64,000 bases of DNA, from assembly GCA_910575545.1 (NCBI GenBank), contig CAJTFH010000001.1:186001-250000 (forward strand). Reading direction: 5' to 3'. The stretch is from Bacteroidales bacterium. GTDB lineage: Bacteria > Bacteroidota > Bacteroidia > Bacteroidales > Muribaculaceae. Made by a program: the position numbers and the translations under genes. Numbering within the stretch: position 1 is the stretch's first letter; each line of letters opens with the position of its first letter. The notes under the pieces were generated by a model, which was not told the DNA's origin, ran no database searches, and was given only the letters and a program-made list of their open reading frames with translations. Below, piece by piece: positions 55,745 to 64,000 of the stretch.

Positions 55745-56290
55745 ATGGCAATCAATAAGATTGAAGAAATGAAACTTGTGACCCTCTGTATGGCCACCGA
55801 CAACCGAGATGCATTTTCCCGGTTGGTGGTGGCATATCAAGAGGAGCTAAGACGTTTCATCTTGAATCTGACTTCGGGAGACGGCTGCCTGACAGATGAT
55901 ATAGCTCAAGATACTTTCCTGAAAGCATGGCTTGGCATAAGGTCATTTCAAGGCCTTTCAGGTTTCAGAACATGGCTGTATCGAATCGCTGTAAATGAAT
56001 TTTTATCATATCGTCGAAAAAATTCAAAAGCAGTCTGGTCAGATAAGCCTCTTGAAGATATGCCTATCGTTTCAGAAACAGATGCTCACAGAATAACCGA
56101 TGCGAAAATTGATGTCAATACAATGCTAAAGCATCTTCCGGATGCAGAAAGGATTGTCACTTTGCTATTTTATCTTGAGGATATGCCCATCAAAAAAATA
56201 TGCAAAGTCACATCAATGCCAGAAGGGACAGTTAAATCATACCTGAACCGTGCACGACGCCATATGTCTGATTTTCTTAATAATAATTAA
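55745..56290 (+). CDS. RNA polymerase sigma factor, ECF type
   Basis: 181 residues. Region 2 is in DIAQDTFLKAWLGIRSF and FRTWLYRIAVNEFLSYRRK; region 4 is in LPDAERIVTLLFYLEDMPIK and SMPEGTVKSYLNRARRHM. It has no long C-terminal extension. The neighbour upstream (78 bases) is the DUF6249-like protein, and a small membrane protein starts 7 bases downstream. It probably directs a small envelope-stress or adaptation regulon; its promoter target was not identified. Confidence 0.9.
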   Translation: MAINKIEEMKLVTLCMATDNRDAFSRLVVAYQEELRRFILNLTSGDGCLTDDIAQDTFLKAWLGIRSFQGLSGFRTWLYRIAVNEFLSYRRKNSKAVWSDKPLEDMPIVSETDAHRITDAKIDVNTMLKHLPDAERIVTLLFYLEDMPIKKICKVTSMPEGTVKSYLNRARRHMSDFLNNN

Positions 56291-56297
56291 CCACACA

Positions 56298-56681
56298 ATG
56301 AATTCCTATATGAAAAATAAGTTTGTCAAAAGCATTCCTTCTGAGGTTAGCATCAAGCAAACCGACAGAAAGCTACGGGAATTAATCTGTGAGAGGCTTC
56401 CACAAGCTCCGGAAGATGTTTGGTTTTCTCAGAAAGTGATGAACAGGCTTCCTGAAAAAAGGAAGCGTCAGCATATGCCGCTGGCCGAGAAGTTCTGCTA
56501 TATAGCGAGTCTTGTTTTCCTGATAACAGGGTGGGGGGCGACGCTGATCAATGCCCTCCGATTCGGACTGACGCCTCTGACGCTCACACTTGCCGCCATC
56601 CTGCCGGCCATAACCCTTTTCTGCGTATTTACCGTAGCAGCCCCAGCACTCCGCCGCACATTCGGCGGATTATGGCCATAA
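56298..56681 (+). CDS. Small membrane protein co-encoded with the ECF sigma factor (possible anti-sigma, DUF5056-like)
   Basis: 127 residues from the ATG at 56298 (MNSYMKNKFVKSIPSEVSIK); a GTG at 56250 would overlap the sigma gene. The cytosolic part contains LICERLPQAPEDVWFSQKVM, and two helices lie at about 67-87 and 93-116. A short cytosolic arm plus membrane helices just downstream of an ECF sigma fits an anti-sigma or a DUF5056-type protein. No zinc-binding ZAS motif (HxxxCxxC) is present, so it is not a classical zinc anti-sigma. Confidence 0.7.
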   Translation: MNSYMKNKFVKSIPSEVSIKQTDRKLRELICERLPQAPEDVWFSQKVMNRLPEKRKRQHMPLAEKFCYIASLVFLITGWGATLINALRFGLTPLTLTLAAILPAITLFCVFTVAAPALRRTFGGLWP

Positions 56682-56699
56682 TAATCGGATAATTATCAT

Positions 56700-56707
56700 T
56701 AAATTTG
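56700..56707 (+). promoter_or_regulatory. -7 promoter element of the MATE gene
   Basis: TAAATTTG lies 41 bases upstream of the ATG; no properly spaced TTTG was seen. Confidence 0.5.
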
Positions 56708-56748
56708 CAGCGTAAAATCCTTTCAATACTGCTTCAATCCAGGATACA

Positions 56749-58092
56749 ATGCTGCGCAGATGCCTTTCTATATTATCGTTAGCCCTGCCTGTGATGATTT
56801 CTCAGGTAGGGAATATTGTTGTGTCATTTGCCGACAATATCATGGTCGGAAAATATACTACTGAGGCTCTGGCCGCATCTTCCTTCTGTGTCAACATATT
56901 CAATGTGGTCATCATATGTAGCATGGGATTCTCATATGGGCTCACTCCGCTGATAGGAATGCTTTTCGCCACTAAAAAACATTCCGACATCGGGCTGACT
57001 ATGAGAGCCGGATTGATTGCCAATATTTGCGTCGGAATCTTGCTGACAGGCATTATGGGTGTCGGATATTTCTTTCTTGACCATATGGGGCAGCCGGTAG
57101 AACTGCTGCCAATCATAAAGCCGTATTATCTCATATGTTTGGCGTCGTTGGTATTCCTGTCGGTTTTCAATGCCTTTGCCCAATGGAGCTATGCAGTCAG
57201 GAATACTGCCATGCCTATGTGGATATTGTTGAGCTGCAATGTAATAAATATTGCCGGGAACTATGTGCTGATATACGGACATTTCGGAGCACCGGAACTC
57301 GGACTGACCGGTGCCGGCATTTCAACTCTAATGGTCAGGATACTTGCAGCCGTCATCATTACTGCCATATTCTTCTTTAAAAAGTCTAACGCACCTTACA
57401 AAAATGGATTCTGCAACAAAGCATTGCCAATAACACGCCAGCTCATGAATAAAGTTATTGGAACGTCATGGCCTGTGGCGCTTCAAATGGCGTTTGAAGC
57501 ATCTGCATTTTCGGGGTGTGCGATTTTCGCAGGCTGGTTAGGCACAATAGACCTCGCCGCCTACCAGATTATAGTGGTTGTTAGTTCACTGGGATTCTGT
57601 ATATATTATAGCATCGGCACCGCAATCGCTGTGCTAGTGTCAAACGAAGTGGGGAACGGTTCAATGGCAGGATGCCGCCGGGTCTCTTTCGATGGTTATG
57701 CCGTAATGTTGTTTTTTGCCGCATTGGCAATGATGGTGTTTGTGTGTTTTTCAAAACAATTCATGGGGATGTTTACCGACGATGCCGCCGTATTGATGAC
57801 CGCGCAAAGCCTTATTTTCCCGTTAGCACTTTATCAGCTCGGCGACGCCACCCAGGTGACATTCGCAAATGCCCTTAGAGGAACATCACATGTGATGCCT
57901 ATGTTGTGGATAGCCTTTGTAAGCTACGTGGTTGTGGGTCTGACATCGTCGTGGATTATAGCATTCCCTTGCAATATGGGTCTATATGGCATCGTGTTGA
58001 GTTTTTCAATCTCATTATTCCTGGCGGGTGGATTATTCCTGCATTTCTTTTTAAGATTGACAAAACATGCCACACCGGCCATCACACATTAG
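56749..58092 (+). CDS. MATE family efflux transporter
   Basis: 447 residues with twelve hydrophobic helices in two homologous halves. LALPVMISQVGNIVVSFADN, GKYTTEALAASSF, FAQWSYAVRNTAMPMW and GTIDLAAYQIIVVVSS are MATE-like. It likely exports drugs or metabolites by sodium or proton antiport. It ends 66 bases before the alpha/beta hydrolase, whose promoter lies in that gap. Confidence 0.92.
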   Translation: MLRRCLSILSLALPVMISQVGNIVVSFADNIMVGKYTTEALAASSFCVNIFNVVIICSMGFSYGLTPLIGMLFATKKHSDIGLTMRAGLIANICVGILLTGIMGVGYFFLDHMGQPVELLPIIKPYYLICLASLVFLSVFNAFAQWSYAVRNTAMPMWILLSCNVINIAGNYVLIYGHFGAPELGLTGAGISTLMVRILAAVIITAIFFFKKSNAPYKNGFCNKALPITRQLMNKVIGTSWPVALQMAFEASAFSGCAIFAGWLGTIDLAAYQIIVVVSSLGFCIYYSIGTAIAVLVSNEVGNGSMAGCRRVSFDGYAVMLFFAALAMMVFVCFSKQFMGMFTDDAAVLMTAQSLIFPLALYQLGDATQVTFANALRGTSHVMPMLWIAFVSYVVVGLTSSWIIAFPCNMGLYGIVLSFSISLFLAGGLFLHFFLRLTKHATPAITH

Positions 58093-58101
58093 ATTTATCA
58101 A

Positions 58102-58133
58102 TTTGGCGACATGGGAAAAATGCACTAACTTTG
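58102..58133 (+). promoter_or_regulatory. Promoter of the alpha/beta hydrolase cassette
   Basis: TTTG (58102-58105), exactly 20 bases, TAACTTTG (58126-58133). Transcription would start close to 58140. Confidence 0.8.
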
Positions 58134-58158
58134 CGACTATAAAGAAACTGTTTTCATT

Positions 58159-58932
58159 TTGGAAAAAGAGATTGACATCGATGGCCAGCATCTTCATTAT
58201 GAAGTGACCGGCAACGGAAAACCCTTGATTTTGATGCACGGATGGGGGTGCAGCCACACCACCGTCAGCGTCATAGCTGCAGCGGCATCCATCACCCATA
58301 CGGTCTATAATCTTGATATGCCGGGATTCGGACTTTCTCCCGAACCAGCTTCGGTATGGGGTGTGGCAGAATATTGCCGGATGGTGGAAAATTTCATAAA
58401 AGCATTGAACCTCTCAAAACCGGTGCTTGTGGGCCACAGTTTCGGAGGCAGGGTTGCAATTATGCTCGCGGCGCATCAAAATATAGAAATTGACTCACTG
58501 GTGTTAGTGGATGCAGCCGGTGTCAAGCCCCACAGAAATCTAAGGTATTATTTCAAAGTGTATTCGTTCAAAGCCGCCAAAACTTTGATGCGTCTGGCTC
58601 TGAGCAACGAAAAATACACTTCCAGAATTGAAAGAATGAGAGCACGTCGTGGATCGTCAGACTATGCAAATGCATCTCCAGCAATGAGAGCAATAATGAG
58701 TAAAGTCGTCAATGAAGATCTCACCCCGTTACTCTCGTCTGTATCAAAACCGACATTGTTGATATGGGGAGAGAATGACACCGCAACCCCTATAAGTGAT
58801 GCAAAAAAAATGGAACAGTTGATTCCCGATGCCGGATTGGTTAGTTTTCCCGGTTGCGGCCATTACAGCTTTCTTGAAAATCCAATCCAGTTTAAGGCTG
58901 TGCTGAACTCATTCTTATCAACCAGGCCATAA
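58159..58932 (+). CDS. Alpha/beta hydrolase (TTG start)
   Basis: 257 residues. The oxyanion region LILMHGWGCSH, nucleophile elbow LVGHSFGGRVA (serine), acid WGENDTATP and histidine CGHYSFLENP form a full catalytic triad. The start appears to be TTG at 58159: the promoter ends at 58133, no ATG is in frame between there and the conserved HLHYEVTGNGKP, and the first internal Met (residue 26) is within the fold. It is a serine hydrolase of unknown substrate. It is 54 bases upstream of the MurF-like gene and so heads a likely three-gene cassette. Confidence 0.85.
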   Translation: MEKEIDIDGQHLHYEVTGNGKPLILMHGWGCSHTTVSVIAAAASITHTVYNLDMPGFGLSPEPASVWGVAEYCRMVENFIKALNLSKPVLVGHSFGGRVAIMLAAHQNIEIDSLVLVDAAGVKPHRNLRYYFKVYSFKAAKTLMRLALSNEKYTSRIERMRARRGSSDYANASPAMRAIMSKVVNEDLTPLLSSVSKPTLLIWGENDTATPISDAKKMEQLIPDAGLVSFPGCGHYSFLENPIQFKAVLNSFLSTRP

Positions 58933-58986
58933 CAAATGCTGTTTCTTTAATCCCCAAAACGATTTTATTCATAATATCTGACCATT

Positions 58987-60579
58987 ATGTCTGCAATGAC
59001 AATAGCGATAATCACAGGATCCATATTGAGTGCGACCGCGATGTTAGACCTTATAAAGGTGTTCTTCCGCGACCTGATGATGCTCCAGCAGAACTCCTAT
59101 CGCAACGAGCGCTACATGAAATGGTTTTCACAGTCAGGTGAAAGCACTTCCATCGGACGGATATTCTGTTGTATCGGGATGCTCTTTCTTATGGTGCACC
59201 ATCTGCCATTTTTTGCGGGAGCCATAGTTGCATCAATAATCACCATCTGGCAGTTTATCATATTGAGCACAAAACGATATAAGAAACCACTGGTATGGAC
59301 TCCGCGTGCCAGACGTATCTTCGTTACTATGGTCGGCCTTGCAGCCATAACATCAATTATACCCGGAATTTTATTTGGGCTCCGCATTTTCTGCATCATA
59401 CTGATGGCTATATTGGTGGTATCACCACTATTGTTGCTTGTCGCCAACGACATCTTGCGGCCGGTAGAAAAAGCGATAAATAAGAAATATTACGATGATG
59501 CGGCATCTATCCTTGCGTCTATGCCCGATTTAAAAATTATCGGTATCACTGGCAGTTATGGAAAAACCTCAACCAAGCATTATCTTAACAGAATTTTACA
59601 GGAACATTTTTCAACCATGATGACCCCAGGCAGCTATAACACCACCATGGGGGTCATACGCACTATAAGGGAGTATTTACAGCCATATAACGAGGTGTTT
59701 ATCGTTGAAATGGGTGCAAAGCAGCCTGGCGACATAAAAGAAATCTGCAATCTTGTAAACCCCACCATGGGTATAATAACCGCCGTTGGAGAACAACATC
59801 TTGAATCATTCAAAAGCATTGAAAATGTGCAACACACCAAATTTGAGTTAGCCGATGCGTTGCCGGCAGACGGGCTTATAGTTGTAAATAATGATTTTCC
59901 GTTTGCCGCCAATCGTAAAGTAAACAACGCAGAGTGCATCCATTATGGAGTTGCGAATACCGAAAACGCCGATTACGTAGCATCTGACATAGAGTTTTCT
60001 CCCAACGGAACGGATTTTACAATAACCGGTAAAGGTCTTGATGCGCCTCTACGACTTCACACAAACCTGGTAGGGGAGTGCAACGTGTCGAACCTTATGG
60101 CTGCAGTCGTTGTCGCCTTGAGGCTGAATGTGCCAAAAGATAAAATCCGTTATGCGGTCGGGCAAATAGAGCAAGTGGAGCATCGCCTTAACATGAAGCA
60201 CACTCCGGGGGAGGTGACCATTATCGATGACGCATTCAACTCAAATCCACAAGGCTCGAAAATGGCTCTTGAAGTCCTCGCCATGATGACCGGCGGAAAG
60301 CGCATTGTTGTGACACCCGGCATGATTGAACTTGGGGCGCTGCAAAAGGAGGCAAATCAAGAGTTCGGGAAGCAAATTGCCCGTTGCGCAGATGTGGCAA
60401 TCATAGTAGGTCGATATAATGCAGATGCCATAATGCAAGGAATTACCGAAGGGGAAATGCCAGTGGCAAACACTCATTATGTCGGTTCTTTCGCAGAAGC
60501 ACAGAAACTGCTACAGGCGATGCTTCAACCGGGCGATACGGTGCTGTATGAAAACGACCTGCCAGACACATTCAAATAA
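58987..60579 (+). CDS. Membrane-anchored MurF-like Mur ligase
   Basis: 530 residues. The first 170 residues hold four or five membrane helices, absent from ordinary MurF. The ligase part then has P-loop GITGSYGKTSTKHYLN, TPGSYNTTMGV, EMGAKQPGDIKEI, GEQHLESFKSIENVQHTKFE and the MurF-type DDAFNSNPQGSKMAL. The end reads VLYENDLPDTFK, where housekeeping MurF has a KGSRSM-like motif. It probably forms a peptide bond by acyl-phosphate chemistry at the membrane, but the substrate is unlikely to be simply the standard MurF one. A Ddl-like ligase follows after 98 bases. Confidence 0.85.
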   Translation: MSAMTIAIITGSILSATAMLDLIKVFFRDLMMLQQNSYRNERYMKWFSQSGESTSIGRIFCCIGMLFLMVHHLPFFAGAIVASIITIWQFIILSTKRYKKPLVWTPRARRIFVTMVGLAAITSIIPGILFGLRIFCIILMAILVVSPLLLLVANDILRPVEKAINKKYYDDAASILASMPDLKIIGITGSYGKTSTKHYLNRILQEHFSTMMTPGSYNTTMGVIRTIREYLQPYNEVFIVEMGAKQPGDIKEICNLVNPTMGIITAVGEQHLESFKSIENVQHTKFELADALPADGLIVVNNDFPFAANRKVNNAECIHYGVANTENADYVASDIEFSPNGTDFTITGKGLDAPLRLHTNLVGECNVSNLMAAVVVALRLNVPKDKIRYAVGQIEQVEHRLNMKHTPGEVTIIDDAFNSNPQGSKMALEVLAMMTGGKRIVVTPGMIELGALQKEANQEFGKQIARCADVAIIVGRYNADAIMQGITEGEMPVANTHYVGSFAEAQKLLQAMLQPGDTVLYENDLPDTFK

Positions 60580-60615
60580 TCCTGTTTACAAACATCCACC
60601 AGTCGGCAGCAAATG

Positions 60616-60629
60616 CCTGTAATTACAGG
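60616..60629. promoter_or_regulatory. 14-base palindrome upstream of the Ddl-like gene
   Basis: CCTGTAATTACAGG is a perfect inverted repeat in the 98-base gap, 49 bases ahead of the ATG. It could be an operator or a small hairpin. Confidence 0.35.
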
Positions 60630-60677
60630 TTCACTACAACTGGCAATATAATCTTTGATAACGTATTTAACATAACA

Positions 60678-61889
60678 ATGAAAACAAATATAGGAGTCTT
60701 TTTCGGGGGACGTTCCACCGAGCATGAAATATCAATAATTTCAGCCAACCAGGCTATCAATGCTATCGACAGCAGAAAATACGATGTCACACCTGTCTAT
60801 ATTACTAAAGACGGCAAATGGTTTACAGGGAGCGCCCTGTTGAATCTCGCCAATTACCGTGACATACCTGCTTTGTTGAACATGTGTGAGGAGGTTTATA
60901 TGCGGCCGATTTATGGCGATTACAACCTCTATTATTCCATGCCGAAAGGGGTCTTTTCCAAAAAGACCATCGCCTGTAAACTCGATGTGGTGATACCTGT
61001 TCTTCACGGAGCTAACGGTGAAGATGGTACATTCGAGGGGATACTCGACTCAATCGGTATTCCATATGCCGGCTGTGACACACTTTCTTCGGCCAACGGG
61101 ATGGATAAAATCACCATGAAAATGATTCTGCGTGAAAACGGAATTCCGGTGGTGGATTACACCTGGTTTACTGACCGCCAATGGTTTGCACAACGTGATG
61201 AATTGATTGATAGAATCGAACAGAATATGGGCTATCCGGTTATTATAAAACCTGCAAATCTCGGTTCTTCAATAGGTATAGGCTGCGCCCGGAATCGCAA
61301 CGAATTATGCGCCCGTGTGGAAGACGCCTCCCGATATGCATCTCGTATTATAGTGGAGCATATGGTTGAGCAACTACAGGAAATCAATTGCTCTGTTTTA
61401 GGTGATTGTGATGAGTTTGACACCTCTGTGTTAGAAGAGCCCATAAAAACAACCGACATACTGTCGTATACAGACAAATACATGGGCGGTTCCAAAGGCG
61501 CCAAAGGAATGCAGGCATCAGCAAAAAAAATTCCGGCAGATTTGCCCGTGGAGATGACAAAAGAGATTCAAAGACTCGCCGGCGAAACCTTCCGGGTTCT
61601 TTCGTGCCATGGGGTTAGCAGGGTAGACGTGATTGTAGACAAGTCTACATCCAAAATCTACGTCAACGAAATCAATACGATTCCGGGATCGTTATCATTT
61701 TACCTTTGGGAAGCAACCGGGCTTACATTCGATAAACTTATGGACAAACTGGTAAGCCTGGCGTTGAAACGAAATACACGCCGCAGCCAAAAAACATTCT
61801 CATTCCCTCAAAACATATTTGCCATGGGAGGAGGGTCAAAGAACGGTGTAAAAGGCGGGGTGAAGTCAGGTAAGCCTAATAAAGGGTAG
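60678..61889 (+). CDS. ddl: D-alanine--D-alanine ligase-like ATP-grasp enzyme
   Basis: 403 residues, longer than typical Ddl (about 310-370). FFGGRSTEHEISIISANQ, PVLHGANGEDGTFEG, IIKPANLGSSIGIG and VNEINTIPGSLSFY are the ATP-grasp/Ddl motifs. The omega-loop region reads ILSYTDKYMGGSKGAKGMQ, with a tyrosine where DdlB has its catalytic one, but is otherwise unusual, as is the 40-residue G/K-rich tail. It probably joins D-Ala to D-Ala or to another residue. It sits immediately downstream of the MurF-like gene, suggesting that its dipeptide feeds that ligase. Confidence 0.85.
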   Translation: MKTNIGVFFGGRSTEHEISIISANQAINAIDSRKYDVTPVYITKDGKWFTGSALLNLANYRDIPALLNMCEEVYMRPIYGDYNLYYSMPKGVFSKKTIACKLDVVIPVLHGANGEDGTFEGILDSIGIPYAGCDTLSSANGMDKITMKMILRENGIPVVDYTWFTDRQWFAQRDELIDRIEQNMGYPVIIKPANLGSSIGIGCARNRNELCARVEDASRYASRIIVEHMVEQLQEINCSVLGDCDEFDTSVLEEPIKTTDILSYTDKYMGGSKGAKGMQASAKKIPADLPVEMTKEIQRLAGETFRVLSCHGVSRVDVIVDKSTSKIYVNEINTIPGSLSFYLWEATGLTFDKLMDKLVSLALKRNTRRSQKTFSFPQNIFAMGGGSKNGVKGGVKSGKPNKG

Positions 61890-61920
61890 TTGGAAACTAA
61901 TCTGAAAATTAGTATCTTTG
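61889..61920 (+). promoter_or_regulatory. Promoter of ileS
   Basis: GTTG (61889-61892), 20 bases, TATCTTTG (61913-61920), 41 bases upstream of the ATG. Its first base is the last base of the ddl stop codon. Confidence 0.8.
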
Positions 61921-61960
61921 CACCCGATTCACCCAACAACTTTCCAATTCATTTCAGAAT

Positions 61961-64000
61961 ATGAAATTCGCGGAATATAACAAATTCAACCTTTCCGATA
62001 TAAATAAAGAGGTTCTTGAACAATGGAATAGCAACAACCTCTTTGGACAAAGCATGTCAACCCGAGAGGGTATGCCCTCATTCGTTTTCTATGAAGGGCC
62101 CCCATCGGCCAACGGTATGCCTGGCATACATCATGTCATGGCCAGGACAATTAAAGACATCTTCTGCCGATATAAGACCATGAAGGGGTTTCATGTAAAA
62201 CGTAAGGCAGGATGGGATACCCATGGTTTGCCTGTGGAACTGGGCGTGGAAAAATCCCTTGGAATTACAAAAGAGGATATTGGTAAAAAAATATCGGTTG
62301 ACGAATACAATGCGGCCTGCCGTCATGAGGTGATGAAATACACCAAAGAATGGTCATCGCTGACAAACTCCATGGGATATTGGGTTGACCTTGAGAATCC
62401 ATACATAACCTACGACAACAGATATATAGAGAGTGTATGGTGGCTATTGCGCCAGCTTTATAAGAAAGGATACCTTTATAAGGGCTATACCATACAGCCT
62501 TATTCTCCGGCGGCAGGCACCGGGCTTAGCACGCATGAGCTTAACCAACCAGGATGCTACCGCGATGTGAAAGACACAACCTGCGTAGCCCAATTCCTTA
62601 TAACCGACCCCATAGCAGAAATGCAGGGACATGGTAAGGCATACTTCCTGGCCTGGACAACCACCCCTTGGACATTGCCATCAAACACAGCATTGTGTGT
62701 CGGGCCGGAGATTGAATACAACATAGTGGAGACCTTCAATCCATATTCAGGTAATCCCGAAACTGTTGTGTTGGCAAAATCTCTCATGGGCCATTTTTTT
62801 AATCCCAAAGCCGAAAACCTCGATTTCAATGATTTTCACAAAGGCGATAAACTGATTCCATTCCGTGTGGTCAAGACACTGACCGGTAGCGAACTGGTAG
62901 GGATGCACTATGAGCAACTAATTCCCTGGATGAATCCTGGTGAAGGTGCATTCAGAGTGATTCCAGGTGATTATGTGTCTACGGAGGACGGTACCGGTAT
63001 CGTGCACATTGCTGGGACATTCGGCGCTGACGACTTGCGTGTGTCACGCCAAAACAACATTCCTCCCCTTACTTTGATTGATAAGGATGGGAATATACGC
63101 CCGATGGTTGACTTGCAAGGCAAGTTTTACAGGATTGAAGACCTTGATACTGAATATGTCAAAACAAATGTAGATGTAGAAGCATATAAGCCATGGGCAG
63201 GAAAATTCGTCAAAAACGCATATGATACAGAGAAAGGCGATGCCGACGAAACTCTCGATATTGAAATATGCATGTGGTTAAAGCAGAATGATAAAGTTTT
63301 CAAAATTGAAAAACATATCCACTCTTATCCACATTGCTGGCGTACTGACAAGCCTGTGCTATATTATCCGCTCGACAGCTGGTTTATACGCACCACAGCT
63401 GCACGCGACCGTCTGATTGAACTGAACTCCCAGATTAAATGGAAACCGGCGACTACCGGTTCCGGACGTTTTGGCAAATGGCTTGAGAATCTCCAAGACT
63501 GGAATCTTTCGCGTAGCCGCTATTGGGGAACCCCGTTGCCGATATGGCGCACGGAAGACGGTAAAGAGGAAATCTGCATAGAGTCTGTTGAAATGCTTTA
63601 TGCTGAGATAGAGAAAGCAGTTGCAGCCGGTATCATGTCGGAAAATCCATATAAATCGAAAGGATTTGTACCTGGCGATTTTTCAAAAGACAATTACGAC
63701 AAAATTAACCTTCATCGCCCCTATGTTGATGACATCGTATTGGTGTCAGAAACAGGCCGCCCAATGCATCGTGAAACAGACCTGATTGATGTATGGTTTG
63801 ATTCAGGGGCAATGCCTTATGCCCAAATCCACTATCCATTCGAGAATAAAGTGGGACTGGATTCAGGAGAATTATATCCGGCCGACTTCATTGCAGAAGG
63901 GGTTGACCAGACCCGTGGATGGTTCTTCACTTTGCATGCAATTGCTGGCATGGTGTTTGATTCGGTTGCATATAAAGCGGTGATTTCAAACGGCCTAGTG
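61961..64000 (+). CDS. ileS: Isoleucyl-tRNA synthetase (3' end cut by window edge)
   Basis: The first 680 codons are visible, in frame to base 64000. The class I signature reads PSANGMPGIHHVMARTIKDI, with GIHH in place of HIGH (residues 55-58), then RYKTMKGFHVKRKAGWDTHG. The editing domain contains LAWTTTPWTLPSNTALCVGP and GTGIVHIAGTFGADD. The sequence resembles the eukaryote-like type of IleRS, often naturally tolerant of mupirocin. The KMSKS motif is outside the window. It has its own promoter right after the ddl stop codon. Confidence 0.93.
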   Translation, partial: MKFAEYNKFNLSDINKEVLEQWNSNNLFGQSMSTREGMPSFVFYEGPPSANGMPGIHHVMARTIKDIFCRYKTMKGFHVKRKAGWDTHGLPVELGVEKSLGITKEDIGKKISVDEYNAACRHEVMKYTKEWSSLTNSMGYWVDLENPYITYDNRYIESVWWLLRQLYKKGYLYKGYTIQPYSPAAGTGLSTHELNQPGCYRDVKDTTCVAQFLITDPIAEMQGHGKAYFLAWTTTPWTLPSNTALCVGPEIEYNIVETFNPYSGNPETVVLAKSLMGHFFNPKAENLDFNDFHKGDKLIPFRVVKTLTGSELVGMHYEQLIPWMNPGEGAFRVIPGDYVSTEDGTGIVHIAGTFGADDLRVSRQNNIPPLTLIDKDGNIRPMVDLQGKFYRIEDLDTEYVKTNVDVEAYKPWAGKFVKNAYDTEKGDADETLDIEICMWLKQNDKVFKIEKHIHSYPHCWRTDKPVLYYPLDSWFIRTTAARDRLIELNSQIKWKPATTGSGRFGKWLENLQDWNLSRSRYWGTPLPIWRTEDGKEEICIESVEMLYAEIEKAVAAGIMSENPYKSKGFVPGDFSKDNYDKINLHRPYVDDIVLVSETGRPMHRETDLIDVWFDSGAMPYAQIHYPFENKVGLDSGELYPADFIAEGVDQTRGWFFTLHAIAGMVFDSVAYKAVISNGLV

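Noticed and set aside
56651-56668. CCGCCG/CGGCGG hairpin as a terminator of the sigma operon
   Set aside because: It is inside the last codons of the small membrane protein, has a 6-base stem and no T-tract.

Overview
The window is chromosomal DNA from a member of the Bacteroidota, most likely order Bacteroidales and possibly a Muribaculaceae-like gut species (the family is inferred). Support comes from promoters of the Bacteroidetes type (TTTG, 19-21 bases, TAnnTTTG) ahead of many genes, A/T-rich start regions instead of strong Shine-Dalgarno sites, and lineage-typical genes: a GT3 glycogen synthase, a second EF-G-like factor, DUF5606, DUF3127, a short histone H1-like protein and secreted proteins with C-terminal sorting-like tails. 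No rRNA, tRNA, CRISPR array, prophage or insertion sequence was recognised. The window is cut at both ends: an ABC permease at base 1 and isoleucyl-tRNA synthetase at base 64000.

Layout. 1-3177: MacB-type export ABC operon (minus). 3349-3666: an orphan plus-strand unit with promoter, 46-codon ORF and terminator hairpin. 3706-6284: secreted GH18-like/crystallin protein and a YeiH-type membrane protein. 6598-7914: H1-like protein, helical hypothetical protein, EngB GTPase. 8068-15388: TrmN6, CPBP protease, LptB and uridine kinase, MlaE-MlaF, RelA-type ppGpp synthetase. 15447-20027: a lipoprotein and two secreted proteins, one with an Omp28/thioredoxin-like CxxC domain. 20260-28586: EF-G2-like factor, Lon, RF1, PyrF, Pgk. 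28683-35097: methyltransferase, SmpB, two small membrane proteins, DUF5606, an amino-sugar-kinase/RapZ-C fusion with a MurU-like nucleotidyltransferase, and a DUF3127 protein. 35228-41193: GlnS-TPR-HolB operon, RsmG and an MBL hydrolase. 41310-47994: glycogen genes (pullulanase, GT3 synthase, phosphorylase). 48100-51723: tandem LTA-synthase-like phosphotransferases, the first with a nine-G tract in its coding sequence. 51828-54685: DnaJ, GrpE, IspE. 54800-58092: a membrane protein, ECF sigma factor, small sigma-linked protein and MATE exporter. 58159-61889: alpha/beta hydrolase, membrane-anchored MurF-like ligase and Ddl-like ligase. 61961-end: IleRS.

The themes are translation and stress (RF1, SmpB, GlnS, IleRS, EF-G2, RelA, Lon, DnaJ/GrpE), envelope building and recycling (LptB, MlaEF, kinase/RapZ-C plus MurU, MurF/Ddl-like pair, LtaS-like pair) and glycogen turnover. 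The most interesting units are the kinase-RapZ fusion with MurU, the hydrolase/MurF-like/Ddl-like cassette, the G9 tract in the LtaS-like gene, the EF-G paralogue without the switch II histidine, and the orphan transcription unit at 3349-3666. Several starts were moved downstream of the longest possible ORF because the extended start lay inside a promoter or used an unsupported TTG or GTG.
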